From contig NZ_FPJG01000006.1 of NCBI RefSeq assembly GCF_900119165.1, positions 248,001-312,000 of the forward strand: a stretch of 64,000 nt of DNA, read 5' to 3'. Positions 1 to 8,416 of this stretch are shown here, piece by piece. The translations under genes were made by a program, and so were the position numbers. The stretch comes from Amycolatopsis australiensis. GTDB taxonomy: Bacteria > Actinomycetota > Actinomycetes > Mycobacteriales > Pseudonocardiaceae. Positions within the stretch are counted from its first letter, which is position 1; each line of letters starts with the position of its first letter. The notes beneath the pieces are model-generated. The model had not been told where the DNA came from. It saw only the letters and a list, made by a program, of their open reading frames with translations, and did not search any database.

Positions 1-410
1 AGGCCGCCGAAGAAGCCTCTCGCCCCAAGACCTGCCTCCCGGCTCACGGGACGTTCACGTCGGGCTTCGGCGCCCGGTGGGGCACGAGCCACCTGGGTAT
101 CGACATCGCCAACGCGATCGGCACCCCGATCTACGCGGCCTCCGACGGCACGGTGATCGAGGCCGGCCCGGCGAGCGGCTTCGGCCTGTGGGTCCGCATC
201 CAGCTCGACGACGGCACGATCCAGGTCTACGGCCACATGAACAGCTTCTCCGTGAAGGAGGGGCAGAAGGTCAAGTGCGGCGAGCAGATCGCGGAGATCG
301 GCAACCGCGGCCAGAGCACCGGCCCGCACCTGCACTTCGAGGTGTGGCAGAACGGCACGAAGAAGATCGACCCCCGGCCGTGGCTGGCCGCGCGCGGCAT
401 CGTCATCTGA
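1..410 (+). CDS. M23 family metallopeptidase, 3' part (5' end outside window)
   Basis: This is the C-terminal part of a secreted peptidoglycan endopeptidase of the M23 (LytM/lysostaphin) family. The reading frame is open from base 3 of the window, so the start and any signal peptide lie upstream. The zinc-site motifs are visible: SHLGIDIAN supplies the HxxxD pair and HLHFEVW the HxH pair. The core GTPIYAASDGTVIEAG is typical of the family. The order peptidase, helicase, chorismate mutase matches M. tuberculosis Rv0950c-uvrD1-Rv0948c, so this is probably the Rv0950c orthologue, a cell-wall hydrolase acting outside the membrane. Family assignment is secure; the cleavage specificity is not known. 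Confidence 0.92.
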   Translation, partial: AAEEASRPKTCLPAHGTFTSGFGARWGTSHLGIDIANAIGTPIYAASDGTVIEAGPASGFGLWVRIQLDDGTIQVYGHMNSFSVKEGQKVKCGEQIAEIGNRGQSTGPHLHFEVWQNGTKKIDPRPWLAARGIVI

Positions 411-524
411 CCCGTTCACGACGCCCCCTCGCGTGCTGAGCGCGCGGGGAAACCGGCCACAGAGCGCTGTTTCGCCGCCGAGGGCCGACGCCGACCCTCG
501 GCACGGCGAACACCGGTGCCGGTT

Positions 525-957
525 GAGCACCCGCCGCTCGGGAACACCCGGTGCGATCGAGGTTCCGCCGCAGGTGAGCCTCGCCCCGGGCGAGCACCCC
601 GAGTCGGCTGAACACACGCCGTTCGGAACGCCTGCTGGCCGGAGCCCCGCCGCAGCGAGACAAACCACCCCGCGCGAACACCCGCGCCGACCGAGCACGC
701 GCCGTTCGGAACGCCTGCTGGCCGGAGCCCCGCCGCAGCGAGACACGCCTCCCCGTGCGAACACCCGACTGGCTGAACACGCGCCACTGGAACGCCCGCC
801 GGACGAAGCCCCGCCGTAGCAAGACAAACCACCCCGCGCGAACACCCGAGCTGACTGAACACGCGGCGCTGGGTACGCCCGCCGACCGGAGCCCCGCCGC
901 AGCGAGACAAACCACCCCGCGCGAACACCCGCGGCCGCCGAGACCCCGCCGCCGGGA
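525..957. repeat. Tandem repeat array, units of about 82-85 bp
   Basis: About five head-to-tail units begin near 525, 610, 693, 775 and 857, with a decayed sixth after 940. Each carries a GAACACGCGCCGTTCGGAACG-like head, a GGAGCCCCGCCGCAGCGAGA core and an AACCACCCCGCGCGAACACC tail. The units at 610, 693, 775 and 857 are 82-83 bp, so they do not keep a reading frame and the array is almost certainly non-coding. It lies in the 900-bp gene-free stretch 411-1310; the rest of that stretch (958-1310) shows no recognisable feature. Confidence 0.75.
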
Positions 958-1310
958 GAACGCCCGCCCCAGCGAGGGCCACGCCACCGGGCACCAGTCC
1001 GCTCCGACTGAGCCGTTTCCCGGCGCGACAACCCACTCCGGGCGAACGCCCCCTCCGGCCGAATCCGCGGGTGACGGCACGCTCCAGCCAGCTCCCCGCC
1101 TCCTGGGGGACGCTTGCCCGGCGGCCGAACCGCTCTCGCGCTGAAACCCGTCACGAACTGAGAGATCGCCGCCAGGGCCAATCGGCAAACTCCCGCTTCG
1201 GGTGATCTTCGCCCGCGGACTCCCCTGGGCGCCCGAAACCCGCCCTCGGCCACCGGAACCCCACCCCGGCCGCCCAGGCCGTCACAAGCCGCCTCAGCGC
1301 GGGGAACCGC

Positions 1311-1646
1311 CTATCGTTGCCCGCCCGGCAACCGGCGGATGAAGTACGCCACCGCGATCTGCCACACCGTGCACAGCTCCGTCGCGGAGCGGACACGCGC
1401 GGCACGACGTGTCGTCCAGCGGCGTCCCCGGCCGCAGGTGACACATCGGCCGTCCGCTCCCAGCTCGTGCTGCTTGAGCAGCGCTCGCCAGGCGGCAGCC
1501 AGCCGGCACGCCTCCGCTCCCGCACGCGAAGAGCTTCCCGAAGCCCCCGAAGGCTCCCGACCCCGATCGGGAACCGCAGTCCCCAGGACTCCTCGCAGGT
1601 ATTTCTGTACCCCTTCGGCCAGCAGGCCAAACAGCACCGGGTCCAC
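1311..1646 (-). CDS. Small conserved actinobacterial protein with paired cysteines
   Basis: A 111-aa protein with a GTG start. The C-terminal half has the pattern HELGADGRCVTCGRG, followed about 25 residues later by CTVWQIAVAYFIRRL. Short proteins with a DGRCxxC motif and a later C-x-VWQ motif are common in Pseudonocardiales as hypothetical proteins. The three cysteines and the histidine could bind zinc, which is inference. It sits alone between the repeat array and pcrA, on the same strand as pcrA and downstream of it. No function can be assigned. Confidence 0.6.
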   Translation of the reverse strand: MDPVLFGLLAEGVQKYLRGVLGTAVPDRGREPSGASGSSSRAGAEACRLAAAWRALLKQHELGADGRCVTCGRGRRWTTRRAARVRSATELCTVWQIAVAYFIRRLPGGQR

Positions 1647-1762
1647 ACCACACTACCCCCTCCGTCGAACTTGTGTTCGATGACGGGGTCAGTTCTACCG
1701 GCGGGGTACGACGATTTCGGGGGCGATCGCCGGGATCGGCGCCGGGTTCACTCGGACGGGTG

Positions 1763-4177
1763 TCAGAGCTTCACCATCGGCACGCTGCCGATGAGCATCA
1801 GGCGGACCTTGCCCGCCGCGCCGAAGTCGATCGTCGCCGTCGCGCGCGGACCCACGCCGTCGCACGAGATGACCGTGCCCAGGCCGTACTTGTCGTGGCT
1901 GACGCGGTCGCCGACGTCCAGCTTCAGCGCCACCGTGTCCTTCCAGCCCTTGCCGAACGACGGCGTCCCGGAGGACGAAGACGGCGAAGAAGACCGGCGG
2001 CCGCCCCACGTGGTGGCCGCCCGCGGAGTCCCGCGGGAACCGGACCCGAAGCCGAATCCCGGGCTGGACGGCTCCAGCCGCCGCCAGTCGACGAGGTCCG
2101 GCGGCAGCTCGTCCAGGAACCGCGAAGCCGGGTTCATCGACGGCTGGCCCCAGGCCGACCGCGTGATCGCCCGCGAGACGTACAGGCGCTTCCGCGCCCG
2201 CGTGATCGCGACGTACGCCAGCCGCCGTTCCTCGGCCAGCTCCGTCGGGTCGCCCAGCGCCCGCATGTGCGGGAAGACGCCGTCCTCCCAGCCGGTGCAG
2301 AACACCACCGGGTACTCCAGGCCCTTCGCGGTGTGCACGGTCATCAGCGTGACCACGCCCGCGCCGCCGTCACCTTCGTCGCCGCCGTCGGGCGAAGGCA
2401 CCGAATCGGCGTCCGCGACCAGCGAAACGCGCTCCAGGAACGCGGGCAGCGACCCCGGCGCCGGCACCCCCGGGTCCACGACCAGCTCGGCGTTCTCGTC
2501 CGCGGCGACCTCGGCGGTGATCTCGGTGAACTCCCGCGCCACCGTGACGAGCTCGTCCAGGTTCTCCACGCGCGTGTGGTCCTGCGGGTCCTCCGACTCC
2601 TCGAGCTCGACACGGTAGCCGGTCTTGTCCAGCACGGCCTCCAGCACGTCGTGCACCTCGGCACCGGAGTCGACCAGCGCGCCCAGCTCGTCGAGCAGCG
2701 CCACGAACCCGCCGATCGCCTTGACCGAGCGCGGGTTCAGCAGCGGCACCTTGCCCTCGACGGCGTCGCGCAACGCCTGGGCGAACGAGATCCGCTCGCG
2801 CTCGGCGTGCGTCGCCACGACGGCTTCCGCGCGGTCGCCGATGCCGCGCTTGGGCACGTTCAGCACGCGCCGCAGGCTGACCGTGTCCTCCGGGTTCGCC
2901 AGCACGCGCAGGTACGCGATCATGTCGCGGACCTCGCGGCGCTCGTAGAACCGCACGCCGCCGACAACCTTGTACGGCAGGCCGAGCCGGATGAAGATCT
3001 CTTCGAAGACGCGGGACTGGTTGTTGGTCCGGTAGAAGACGGCGACGTCGGAGTAGTCGGCCTCGCCCTTCTCGGCCAGCGCGTCGATTTCGCCCGCGAC
3101 GAACGCGGCTTCGTCGTGGTCGTTGTCCGCGACGTAGCCGACGATCTTCTCGCCGTCACCCGAGTCGGTCCACAGCCGCTTCGCGCGCCGGTTCGGGTTC
3201 CGCTCGATGACGGCGTTGGCCGCGGACAGGATCGTCTGCGTCGACCGGTAGTTCTGCTCCAGCAGGATGGTGTGCGCGTTCGGGAAGTCCCGCTCGAACT
3301 CCTCGATGTTGCGGATCGTCGCGCCGCGGAAGGCGTAGATCGACTGGTCCGCGTCACCCACGACGACCAGCTCGGCCGGCGGGACGCCCGCCTCGTCCGG
3401 CGCGGTCCCGGCGAGCTCGCGCACCAGGGTGTACTGCGCGTGGTTCGTGTCCTGGTACTCGTCGACCAGCACGTGGCGGAACCGCCGCCGGTAGTACTCG
3501 GCGACGTCCGGGAACGCCTGCAGCAGCGACACCGTGCGCATGATGAGGTCGTCGAAGTCGAACGCGTTGGCCAGCGCCAGCCGCCGCTGGTACTCGGCGT
3601 AGACCTCGGCGACGCGGCGCTCCAGGTCGTTGGCCGCGTTCGCCGCCGCGGTCTCCGGGTCGGTCAGCTCGTTCTTCAGGTTCGAGATGTGCACGGCCAG
3701 CGTGCGCGCCGCGTACCGCTTCGGGTCGATGTCGAGGTCCCGCGCCACGAGCGTGATGAGCCGCTTCGTGTCGTCCGAGTCGTAGATGGAGAAGTTCGAC
3801 GACATCTCCAGCGTCTTGGCTTCGCGGCGCAGGATCCGCACGCACATCGAGTGGAACGTCGACACCCACATCGCGTTCGCGCGACGGCCGACGAGCGCGG
3901 CGACCCGCTCGCGCATCTCCGCGGCCGCCTTGTTGGTGAACGTGATCGCCATGATCTCGCCAGGGTGCACGCGGCGTTCCGCGAGCAGGTAGGCGATCCG
4001 GCGGGTCAGCACCCGGGTCTTGCCCGATCCCGCGCCCGCCACCACCAGCAGCGGGCCACCGGCGTGAGTGACGGCTTCGCGCTGGGCGGGGTTCAGGTCG
4101 TCGAGCAGCTCGGCCTGCCCGCCGGCGGCGGGCTTGCGCACAGGGGTCTCGGCGGGGAGATCGAAGAGGGTGTCCAT
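1763..4177 (-). CDS. pcrA: ATP-dependent DNA helicase PcrA/UvrD
   Basis: An 804-aa superfamily 1A helicase acting in nucleotide excision repair and in clearing replication or recombination intermediates. The Q-motif region LNPAQREAV is followed by Walker A GAGSGKTR near residue 48, the motif II box VDEYQDTN, the GDADQSIYAFRGA box and LLEQNYRS. VMTVHTAKGLEYPVVF appears as LMTVHTAKGLEY, with VAITRARKRLYV near the C-terminal core. The end (DKYGLGTVISCDG) is the small Tudor-like domain of PcrA that contacts RNA polymerase. Length is normal for the family. The start MDTLFDLP fits known orthologues. It is the counterpart of M. tuberculosis uvrD1. Confidence 0.97.
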   Translation of the reverse strand: MDTLFDLPAETPVRKPAAGGQAELLDDLNPAQREAVTHAGGPLLVVAGAGSGKTRVLTRRIAYLLAERRVHPGEIMAITFTNKAAAEMRERVAALVGRRANAMWVSTFHSMCVRILRREAKTLEMSSNFSIYDSDDTKRLITLVARDLDIDPKRYAARTLAVHISNLKNELTDPETAAANAANDLERRVAEVYAEYQRRLALANAFDFDDLIMRTVSLLQAFPDVAEYYRRRFRHVLVDEYQDTNHAQYTLVRELAGTAPDEAGVPPAELVVVGDADQSIYAFRGATIRNIEEFERDFPNAHTILLEQNYRSTQTILSAANAVIERNPNRRAKRLWTDSGDGEKIVGYVADNDHDEAAFVAGEIDALAEKGEADYSDVAVFYRTNNQSRVFEEIFIRLGLPYKVVGGVRFYERREVRDMIAYLRVLANPEDTVSLRRVLNVPKRGIGDRAEAVVATHAERERISFAQALRDAVEGKVPLLNPRSVKAIGGFVALLDELGALVDSGAEVHDVLEAVLDKTGYRVELEESEDPQDHTRVENLDELVTVAREFTEITAEVAADENAELVVDPGVPAPGSLPAFLERVSLVADADSVPSPDGGDEGDGGAGVVTLMTVHTAKGLEYPVVFCTGWEDGVFPHMRALGDPTELAEERRLAYVAITRARKRLYVSRAITRSAWGQPSMNPASRFLDELPPDLVDWRRLEPSSPGFGFGSGSRGTPRAATTWGGRRSSSPSSSSGTPSFGKGWKDTVALKLDVGDRVSHDKYGLGTVISCDGVGPRATATIDFGAAGKVRLMLIGSVPMVKL

Positions 4178-4333
4178 CGCCTGTCCACGCTACCCCGGGC
4201 GGGCGGGGCTCCGGCACAGCCTGCCGACGCGGCGATCCGGCGTGGCGGCGGCGGGGTACCGCGCCGGGCGTAGCGGCGGATGTCGCCTGCCGTCCGACGC
4301 GCGGCGGGGTCGCCGCGCGGAGCATCGACGGAC

Positions 4334-4759
4334 ATGGAAGACAACCGCACCGCCCGCATCCGGGCCGCCGACGCCGACCGCGAACGCGTCGCCACCACCG
4401 TCCAGACCGCCGGTTCCGAAGGCCGGCTGACCCTCGAAGAGGTCGAAGAGCGCCTCACCCGCGTCTACGCCGCGAAGTTCACCGACGAGCTCACCGCGCT
4501 CACCGCCGACCTGCCGCGGCCCGCGCCGGCCCGCCCCGGCTTCCCGCTCACCCTCGCCGCGTTGCGCCGGCACCCCGCGCTGCGCCTGCACCTCGCCGTG
4601 GTCGTGGTGATCTCGGTGGTGGCGATCGTCCGCTGGGCGGTGCTCGGCGCCGGGTTCTTCTGGCCGGCCTTCCCGATGTTCTGGCTCGCCGTCAGCCTCT
4701 TGGTTCATGCGGGGATGCGCTCGGTCCGGGAGCGCCCCGGCGCGCCTGTGCCATACTGA
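4334..4759 (+). CDS. DUF1707 domain membrane protein
   Basis: A 141-aa protein divergent from pcrA. Residues about 5-58 (IRAADADRERVATTVQTAGS to LTALTADLP) form a DUF1707 domain, a SHOCT-like helical module common in actinobacteria. Two hydrophobic segments follow (LAVVVVISVVAIVRWAVLG and FWPAFPMFWLAVSLLVHAG). The ATG at 4334 was chosen because the domain begins right after it; upstream codons look like spacer. The function is unknown; such proteins are thought to associate with the membrane through the C-terminal pair of helices. Confidence 0.85.
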   Translation: MEDNRTARIRAADADRERVATTVQTAGSEGRLTLEEVEERLTRVYAAKFTDELTALTADLPRPAPARPGFPLTLAALRRHPALRLHLAVVVVISVVAIVRWAVLGAGFFWPAFPMFWLAVSLLVHAGMRSVRERPGAPVPY

Positions 4760-4921
4760 AGGCGTGCGGCACCACGCGGAGCGATTTTTTTACGGGACCC
4801 GGACTCCGGCTCCCGTGATCGCGTAGTGCCCGAACCGCCATCACCGCCAGCCCCGGAGTCCACGGACCCGGGGCTGTCGCCGTCCCTGGGGCCGGGTCCG
4901 GGCATCGAGGGAGAGGTCCCG
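4760..4921 (+). other. Intergenic segment with T-run and hairpin
   Basis: Between the DUF1707 gene and chorismate mutase there is a short GCGTG/CACGC stem, a run of seven T at about 4787-4793, and then an imperfect 12-bp inverted repeat (ACGGGACCCGGA with TCCGGCTCCCGT). The first stem plus T-run may terminate the DUF1707 transcript. The second hairpin could lie in the leader of the next gene. These roles are inferred from sequence alone. Confidence 0.4.
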
Positions 4922-5218
4922 ATGAACGCACAAGCGACGAACGCCGACGGCCAGCCCGCCGAGCACACCCCCGCCGGGGACGACATCGCGTCGCTCCGGC
5001 AGGAGATCGACTGGCTGGACAAGGAGATCCTCCGGCTGGTGAAACGCCGGATCGAGGTGTCCAAGACGATCGGGGCCGCGCGGATGGCCGCCGGCGGCAC
5101 GCGGATCGTCTACAACCGCGAGATGGACGTGCTCGCCCGCTACCGCGAGCTGGGCCCGGAAGGCAGGCAGCTGGCCATGGCGCTGCTCAACCTCGGGCGC
5201 GGCAGGCTCGGCCGGTAA
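4922..5218 (+). CDS. Chorismate mutase, short AroQ type
   Basis: A 98-aa all-helical chorismate mutase that converts chorismate to prephenate at the head of phenylalanine and tyrosine synthesis. The AroQ signature is seen in LRQEIDWLDKEILRLVKRRIEVSKTIGAARM, with the active-site Arg/Lys positions present. The ATG at 4922 follows a GAGGGAGAGG ribosome site; an in-frame upstream extension to about 4826 has no ribosome site. The protein matches the M. tuberculosis Rv0948c type, a small intracellular mutase that needs complex formation with DAHP synthase for full activity; partnership here is inferred. Confidence 0.93.
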   Translation: MNAQATNADGQPAEHTPAGDDIASLRQEIDWLDKEILRLVKRRIEVSKTIGAARMAAGGTRIVYNREMDVLARYRELGPEGRQLAMALLNLGRGRLGR

Positions 5219-5282
5219 CGATCGGCCCAACTCGGGGACTTCCCGGAGGCACCGGCGGCCCGGCTGCGGGCAGACTGGACCC

Positions 5283-5597
5283 ATGGACTGGCTCGTCAAC
5301 CTCATCGCCGTCATCGTCGCGCTCGCCAGCGTGCTGGCCGCGCTGGGCCACGTGGGATACCTGGCGCTGCTGAACAACGCGGCGGGCAAGCGGGCGGGCG
5401 GTGCTCCCGTCGCGCAGTACGTCCGCAGCCGGTGGGCCGTCGCCGGCGGCACCACCGCCGCGTCGCTGTTCGCGTGGCTGCTCACCGCGGGCGGCCCGGC
5501 GCTCGACGTCGTCGCGATCATCGTCGCGGCGGGAAGCGGTGTGGTGGCGACGAAGGCGCTGCAGTCCACTCGGGACCGCTACCGCACGGGTGGCTGA
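5283..5597 (+). CDS. Small integral membrane protein
   Basis: A 104-aa protein with an N-terminal membrane helix (WLVNLIAVIVALASVLAALGHVGYLALL) and a second hydrophobic pair (TTAASLFAWLLTAGGPALDVVAIIVAAGSGVVAT). It ends in a short basic tail. It has no recognised domain. It follows the chorismate mutase gene by 64 bp on the same strand and may be cotranscribed. The stretch from 5598 to 5907 contains no convincing gene and probably holds the promoter of the next one. Confidence 0.65.
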   Translation: MDWLVNLIAVIVALASVLAALGHVGYLALLNNAAGKRAGGAPVAQYVRSRWAVAGGTTAASLFAWLLTAGGPALDVVAIIVAAGSGVVATKALQSTRDRYRTGG

Positions 5598-5907
5598 GTC
5601 CCGGCGACTTCGCAGCGTCACCTTCCCCCGCCCGGTCGCGCCCGACCGAGTGAAACCTGTGCAACTTGCAGGTTTGGAGGCGACTTTCTCCGCCGAATGC
5701 TCCTAGGGTTGACGCCGTGAGGACCCTTGCGTCTGGGTCGGGCATCGCCCGGGGGACGCGCGGGGGCAGCGGCCCCGCGCGCCCAGTGTCGCATGCGCGT
5801 GCATCTGCGCAGGATTCCGAACGCGATTCCGCGCGTGAGGATGCTCCGATCGGGTCCTCTGGCCGCCGGACGGCGTCAGGACCGCACCCCGGGGCGGTCG
5901 AGCCGAC

Positions 5908-7077
5908 ATGAGCAACGGCACGGAGTTCCACGGACGCGGCACCGCGCCCGCGCATCCCGGGCGGCACCGGCTCGACGGCACGGGCGGCTGGACGCCGCCG
6001 CTGCCCCCGAACCGCGCCGCGCGGCGGCACGCGGCCGGGCTCGCCCCGGCCGACCCGCCGGTGTCCGGCTCCCTGCCGCTCCCCCAACCCCGCGACCGGC
6101 GGCCCGCGCCGCCGCTGTTCCCCGCCGCGCACGGCAGCCTGCCGCTCGACGGCGTCGAGGACCTCGAAACCGACGAAGCGCCACCGCGCACCGAGTCCCG
6201 CACCGACCAGGCCGCCCGGCGCACCCGCGTCTCGCTGGCCACCCCGCGGCCCCGCGTCGCGGACCAGGACGACGAAGACGTCCGCATCTACGCCGCGCCC
6301 CCGATCGACGGGCTCGGCGGGTTCACCATCGGCTCGGTGCCCGCTTCCGTGACCCCGCCCAAGACCTGGAAGAAGGCGGCCTGGTTCGCGACCGGCGCGT
6401 CCGGTGCCGTGGTCGTCGGGCTGCTGTTCGCCGGGTCCTACCTGGTCGGGAAGCCGCCGGTGGACCAGGCCGTGCAGGGCGCGTGGCCGGGCTACCAGGG
6501 CGCCCCGACCGTCATCGACCCGACCGGCGACGCCGAGCCGCCGACCCACCAGGGCGGCTCCGCCCCGGAGCCGGACAGCACGGCCCCGCCGGAGAAGGCG
6601 GCCGGGCGCAGCGGGGGCGGCGGCGCCGGTCCCGTCGACGGCACCGCCCCGCCGCCGGCCGCCGTCACCGAGCGGCCCGTGACGACCGGGACGGTCACGC
6701 CGAGCGGGCCGCCGCACAAGCCGCCGGTCACGCCGGCCCCGCGCGAGACGTCGGCCACGGCGCCCTGGTACTACTCCTTCCCGCCGGACCCGCAGACCAT
6801 GGGGGACAACTCCGAGAAGTTCTTCAACACCGTCACCACCGACCCGGCGGCGGCGTCGTCGGTCACCACCGGCCAGCTGCACGACCAGGGCCCGAAGGCC
6901 CTCGCCGAGCGGTACGCCGGCATCGCGTACTTCGAGGTCCGCAAGATCAGCATCGACCAGCAGCGCGGGGTCACGGTGAACACCGTCGAGATCACCTACA
7001 CCGACGGCTCCAAGAAGGTCGAGGAGCGCACGCTGACGTTCGGGGACGGCGACAAGATCACGGCTGACGGCCAGTAA
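5908..7077 (+). CDS. Single-pass membrane protein with extracytoplasmic NTF2-like tail
   Basis: A 389-aa protein. Residues 1 to about 150 are cytoplasmic, proline-rich and disordered-looking. One membrane helix (AAWFATGASGAVVVGLLFAGSYLVG) lies near 155-180. A long Pro/Thr/Gly linker follows, then a folded C-terminal module of about 100 residues (SEKFFNTVTTDPAAASSVTTGQ onward). The module resembles small NTF2/SnoaL-like domains. The next gene has the same architecture. The pair lies just upstream of two kinase genes, which suggests a signalling or cell-envelope-sensing role; this is inference. The ATG at 5908 is the first good start, though its ribosome site is weak. Confidence 0.75.
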   Translation: MSNGTEFHGRGTAPAHPGRHRLDGTGGWTPPLPPNRAARRHAAGLAPADPPVSGSLPLPQPRDRRPAPPLFPAAHGSLPLDGVEDLETDEAPPRTESRTDQAARRTRVSLATPRPRVADQDDEDVRIYAAPPIDGLGGFTIGSVPASVTPPKTWKKAAWFATGASGAVVVGLLFAGSYLVGKPPVDQAVQGAWPGYQGAPTVIDPTGDAEPPTHQGGSAPEPDSTAPPEKAAGRSGGGGAGPVDGTAPPPAAVTERPVTTGTVTPSGPPHKPPVTPAPRETSATAPWYYSFPPDPQTMGDNSEKFFNTVTTDPAAASSVTTGQLHDQGPKALAERYAGIAYFEVRKISIDQQRGVTVNTVEITYTDGSKKVEERTLTFGDGDKITADGQ

Positions 7078-7337
7078 CGGGGCCTGCACGTGCGGCTCGC
7101 CCGTTCCGATGCACGTGCGGTGCGCCGAGCGGTTACCCCTGGTCCGGGTGGGTGACATAAGCTGCCGCTCGTCGTCTCGCGACGGCATTCCGGCGACAGA
7201 GCCTGGTGGTGCCCGTCCGCACAGGGTTACCTGACGACAGCGGGTCCGGATCCGGCCACGAGTCGGCCAGCCGGACCAACGGCAGCCCGGCCGAACGGCC
7301 GAGCGGCCGTCCCCGGAACCCCAGAGCGAGGACTTTC

Positions 7338-8201
7338 GTGCTTGATCGGCAGCGCACACGGCGTGAGGCAGCACCTCAGGCCGTCCGCGTCGAGGACGTG
7401 ATCCCGGCCGAGATTCTCGACGGCGTCGGCGACGCCGACCGCGACTATCTCGAGCAGGTCTTCCGCGACCCGCAGAAGTTCCTGCCGCCCCGCCCGGAAC
7501 CGGTCCGCGAACCGGAGCGGGCCGAGGACGCCGGCGAACCCGAAAGCCGGCTGGCCCGCCGGGCCAAGCTGGCCGGGCTCGTCGCCGCGGGCGCGCTCGT
7601 CGCCGGCGCGGTGGCCGCCGCGCCGATGCTGACCAGTACGCACCGCGCGGTGTCCGAAGGCGGCCAGGCCCGGCCCGCCGGGTTCAGCGGCGCCGCCGAG
7701 CTCGGCGGCCTCGCCGTCCCGCAGCGCCAGTCCGGCGGCGGCGCGCCGGAGCAGCGCAGCACGTCCACGCCGGGCACGCACTCCGGTGGCACGCCGACGG
7801 CCCAGCAGCCTGCCGGGGGCAGCCCGCAGGTCCAGGCCGCGCCGGCCCCGCCGAACGCGGTGCCGGACACGGCGGCCGACGCGCGCAGCGCGAGCCGGAA
7901 GATCCAGGCCGTCAAGGATTTCTACGCCACCATCGCGAAGGACCCGGCGGGCGCGCTGGCCCTGCTGAGCCCCTCGCTGGCCGATGGCGCGGCGGGCGAG
8001 CTGGTCCGCACCTGGAGCTCGATGGACGCCATCGACGTCCAGGAAGCCGACACGCAGATCAAGCCGGACGGCTCGATCCTCGCGGTCGCGACGCTGCACC
8101 GGCCGGACGGCGCCCTGGTCCGCGTCACCCAGCTCTTCCGCGTCGCCGACACCGGTGGGCTGATCACCGAAGCCGAGCTCGTCTCGGCCCAGTACATGTA
8201 G
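7338..8201 (+). CDS. Single-pass membrane protein with NTF2-like tail, second of a pair
   Basis: A 287-aa protein with a short cytoplasmic N-terminus, a hydrophobic helix near residues 75-97 (AKLAGLVAAGALVAGAVAAAPML), a Ser/Thr/Gly/Pro linker and a C-terminal domain (VKDFYATIAKDPAGALALLSP onward). This domain resembles the tail of the preceding gene product. The GTG at 7338 is preceded by AGCGAGGA; an upstream in-frame GTG at 7206 lacks this and adds a low-complexity extension. The 260-bp gap before it (7078-7337) contains two GCACGTGCGG copies and probably the promoter. Function unknown. Confidence 0.75.
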   Translation: MLDRQRTRREAAPQAVRVEDVIPAEILDGVGDADRDYLEQVFRDPQKFLPPRPEPVREPERAEDAGEPESRLARRAKLAGLVAAGALVAGAVAAAPMLTSTHRAVSEGGQARPAGFSGAAELGGLAVPQRQSGGGAPEQRSTSTPGTHSGGTPTAQQPAGGSPQVQAAPAPPNAVPDTAADARSASRKIQAVKDFYATIAKDPAGALALLSPSLADGAAGELVRTWSSMDAIDVQEADTQIKPDGSILAVATLHRPDGALVRVTQLFRVADTGGLITEAELVSAQYM

Positions 8202-8416
8202 CCCTCGGCGATCACTCCTTCACCCGTGGTTCAAGTGCCTGTACCGGATTCGTGTGCGCAGAGTGAGCGCCTAGCCTTGTCACGGGCCGGTCTCGGAAAA
8301 GCCGGCACGCAGCCCACGACATGTGCATACGCTCCAGCGAAGCGGCGTGCGCGTGGCCGCGTCACCAGGCACCGATCCTCACGCCCTGGTGAAGTCGGAG
8401 CCCAAAGGGAGGTCGC

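Noticed and set aside
525..957. CRISPR array
   Set aside because: The whole unit is repeated, there are no unique spacers of constant length and no cas genes.
403..1188. Long minus- and plus-strand reading frames across the tandem repeat array
   Set aside because: The units at 610-939 are 82-83 bp, not multiples of three, so each unit is read in a different frame; the products are Arg/Gly/Pro-rich and have no domain.
1673..4273. 866-codon plus-strand frame
   Set aside because: It is the antisense of pcrA; long empty frames are common opposite high-GC genes.
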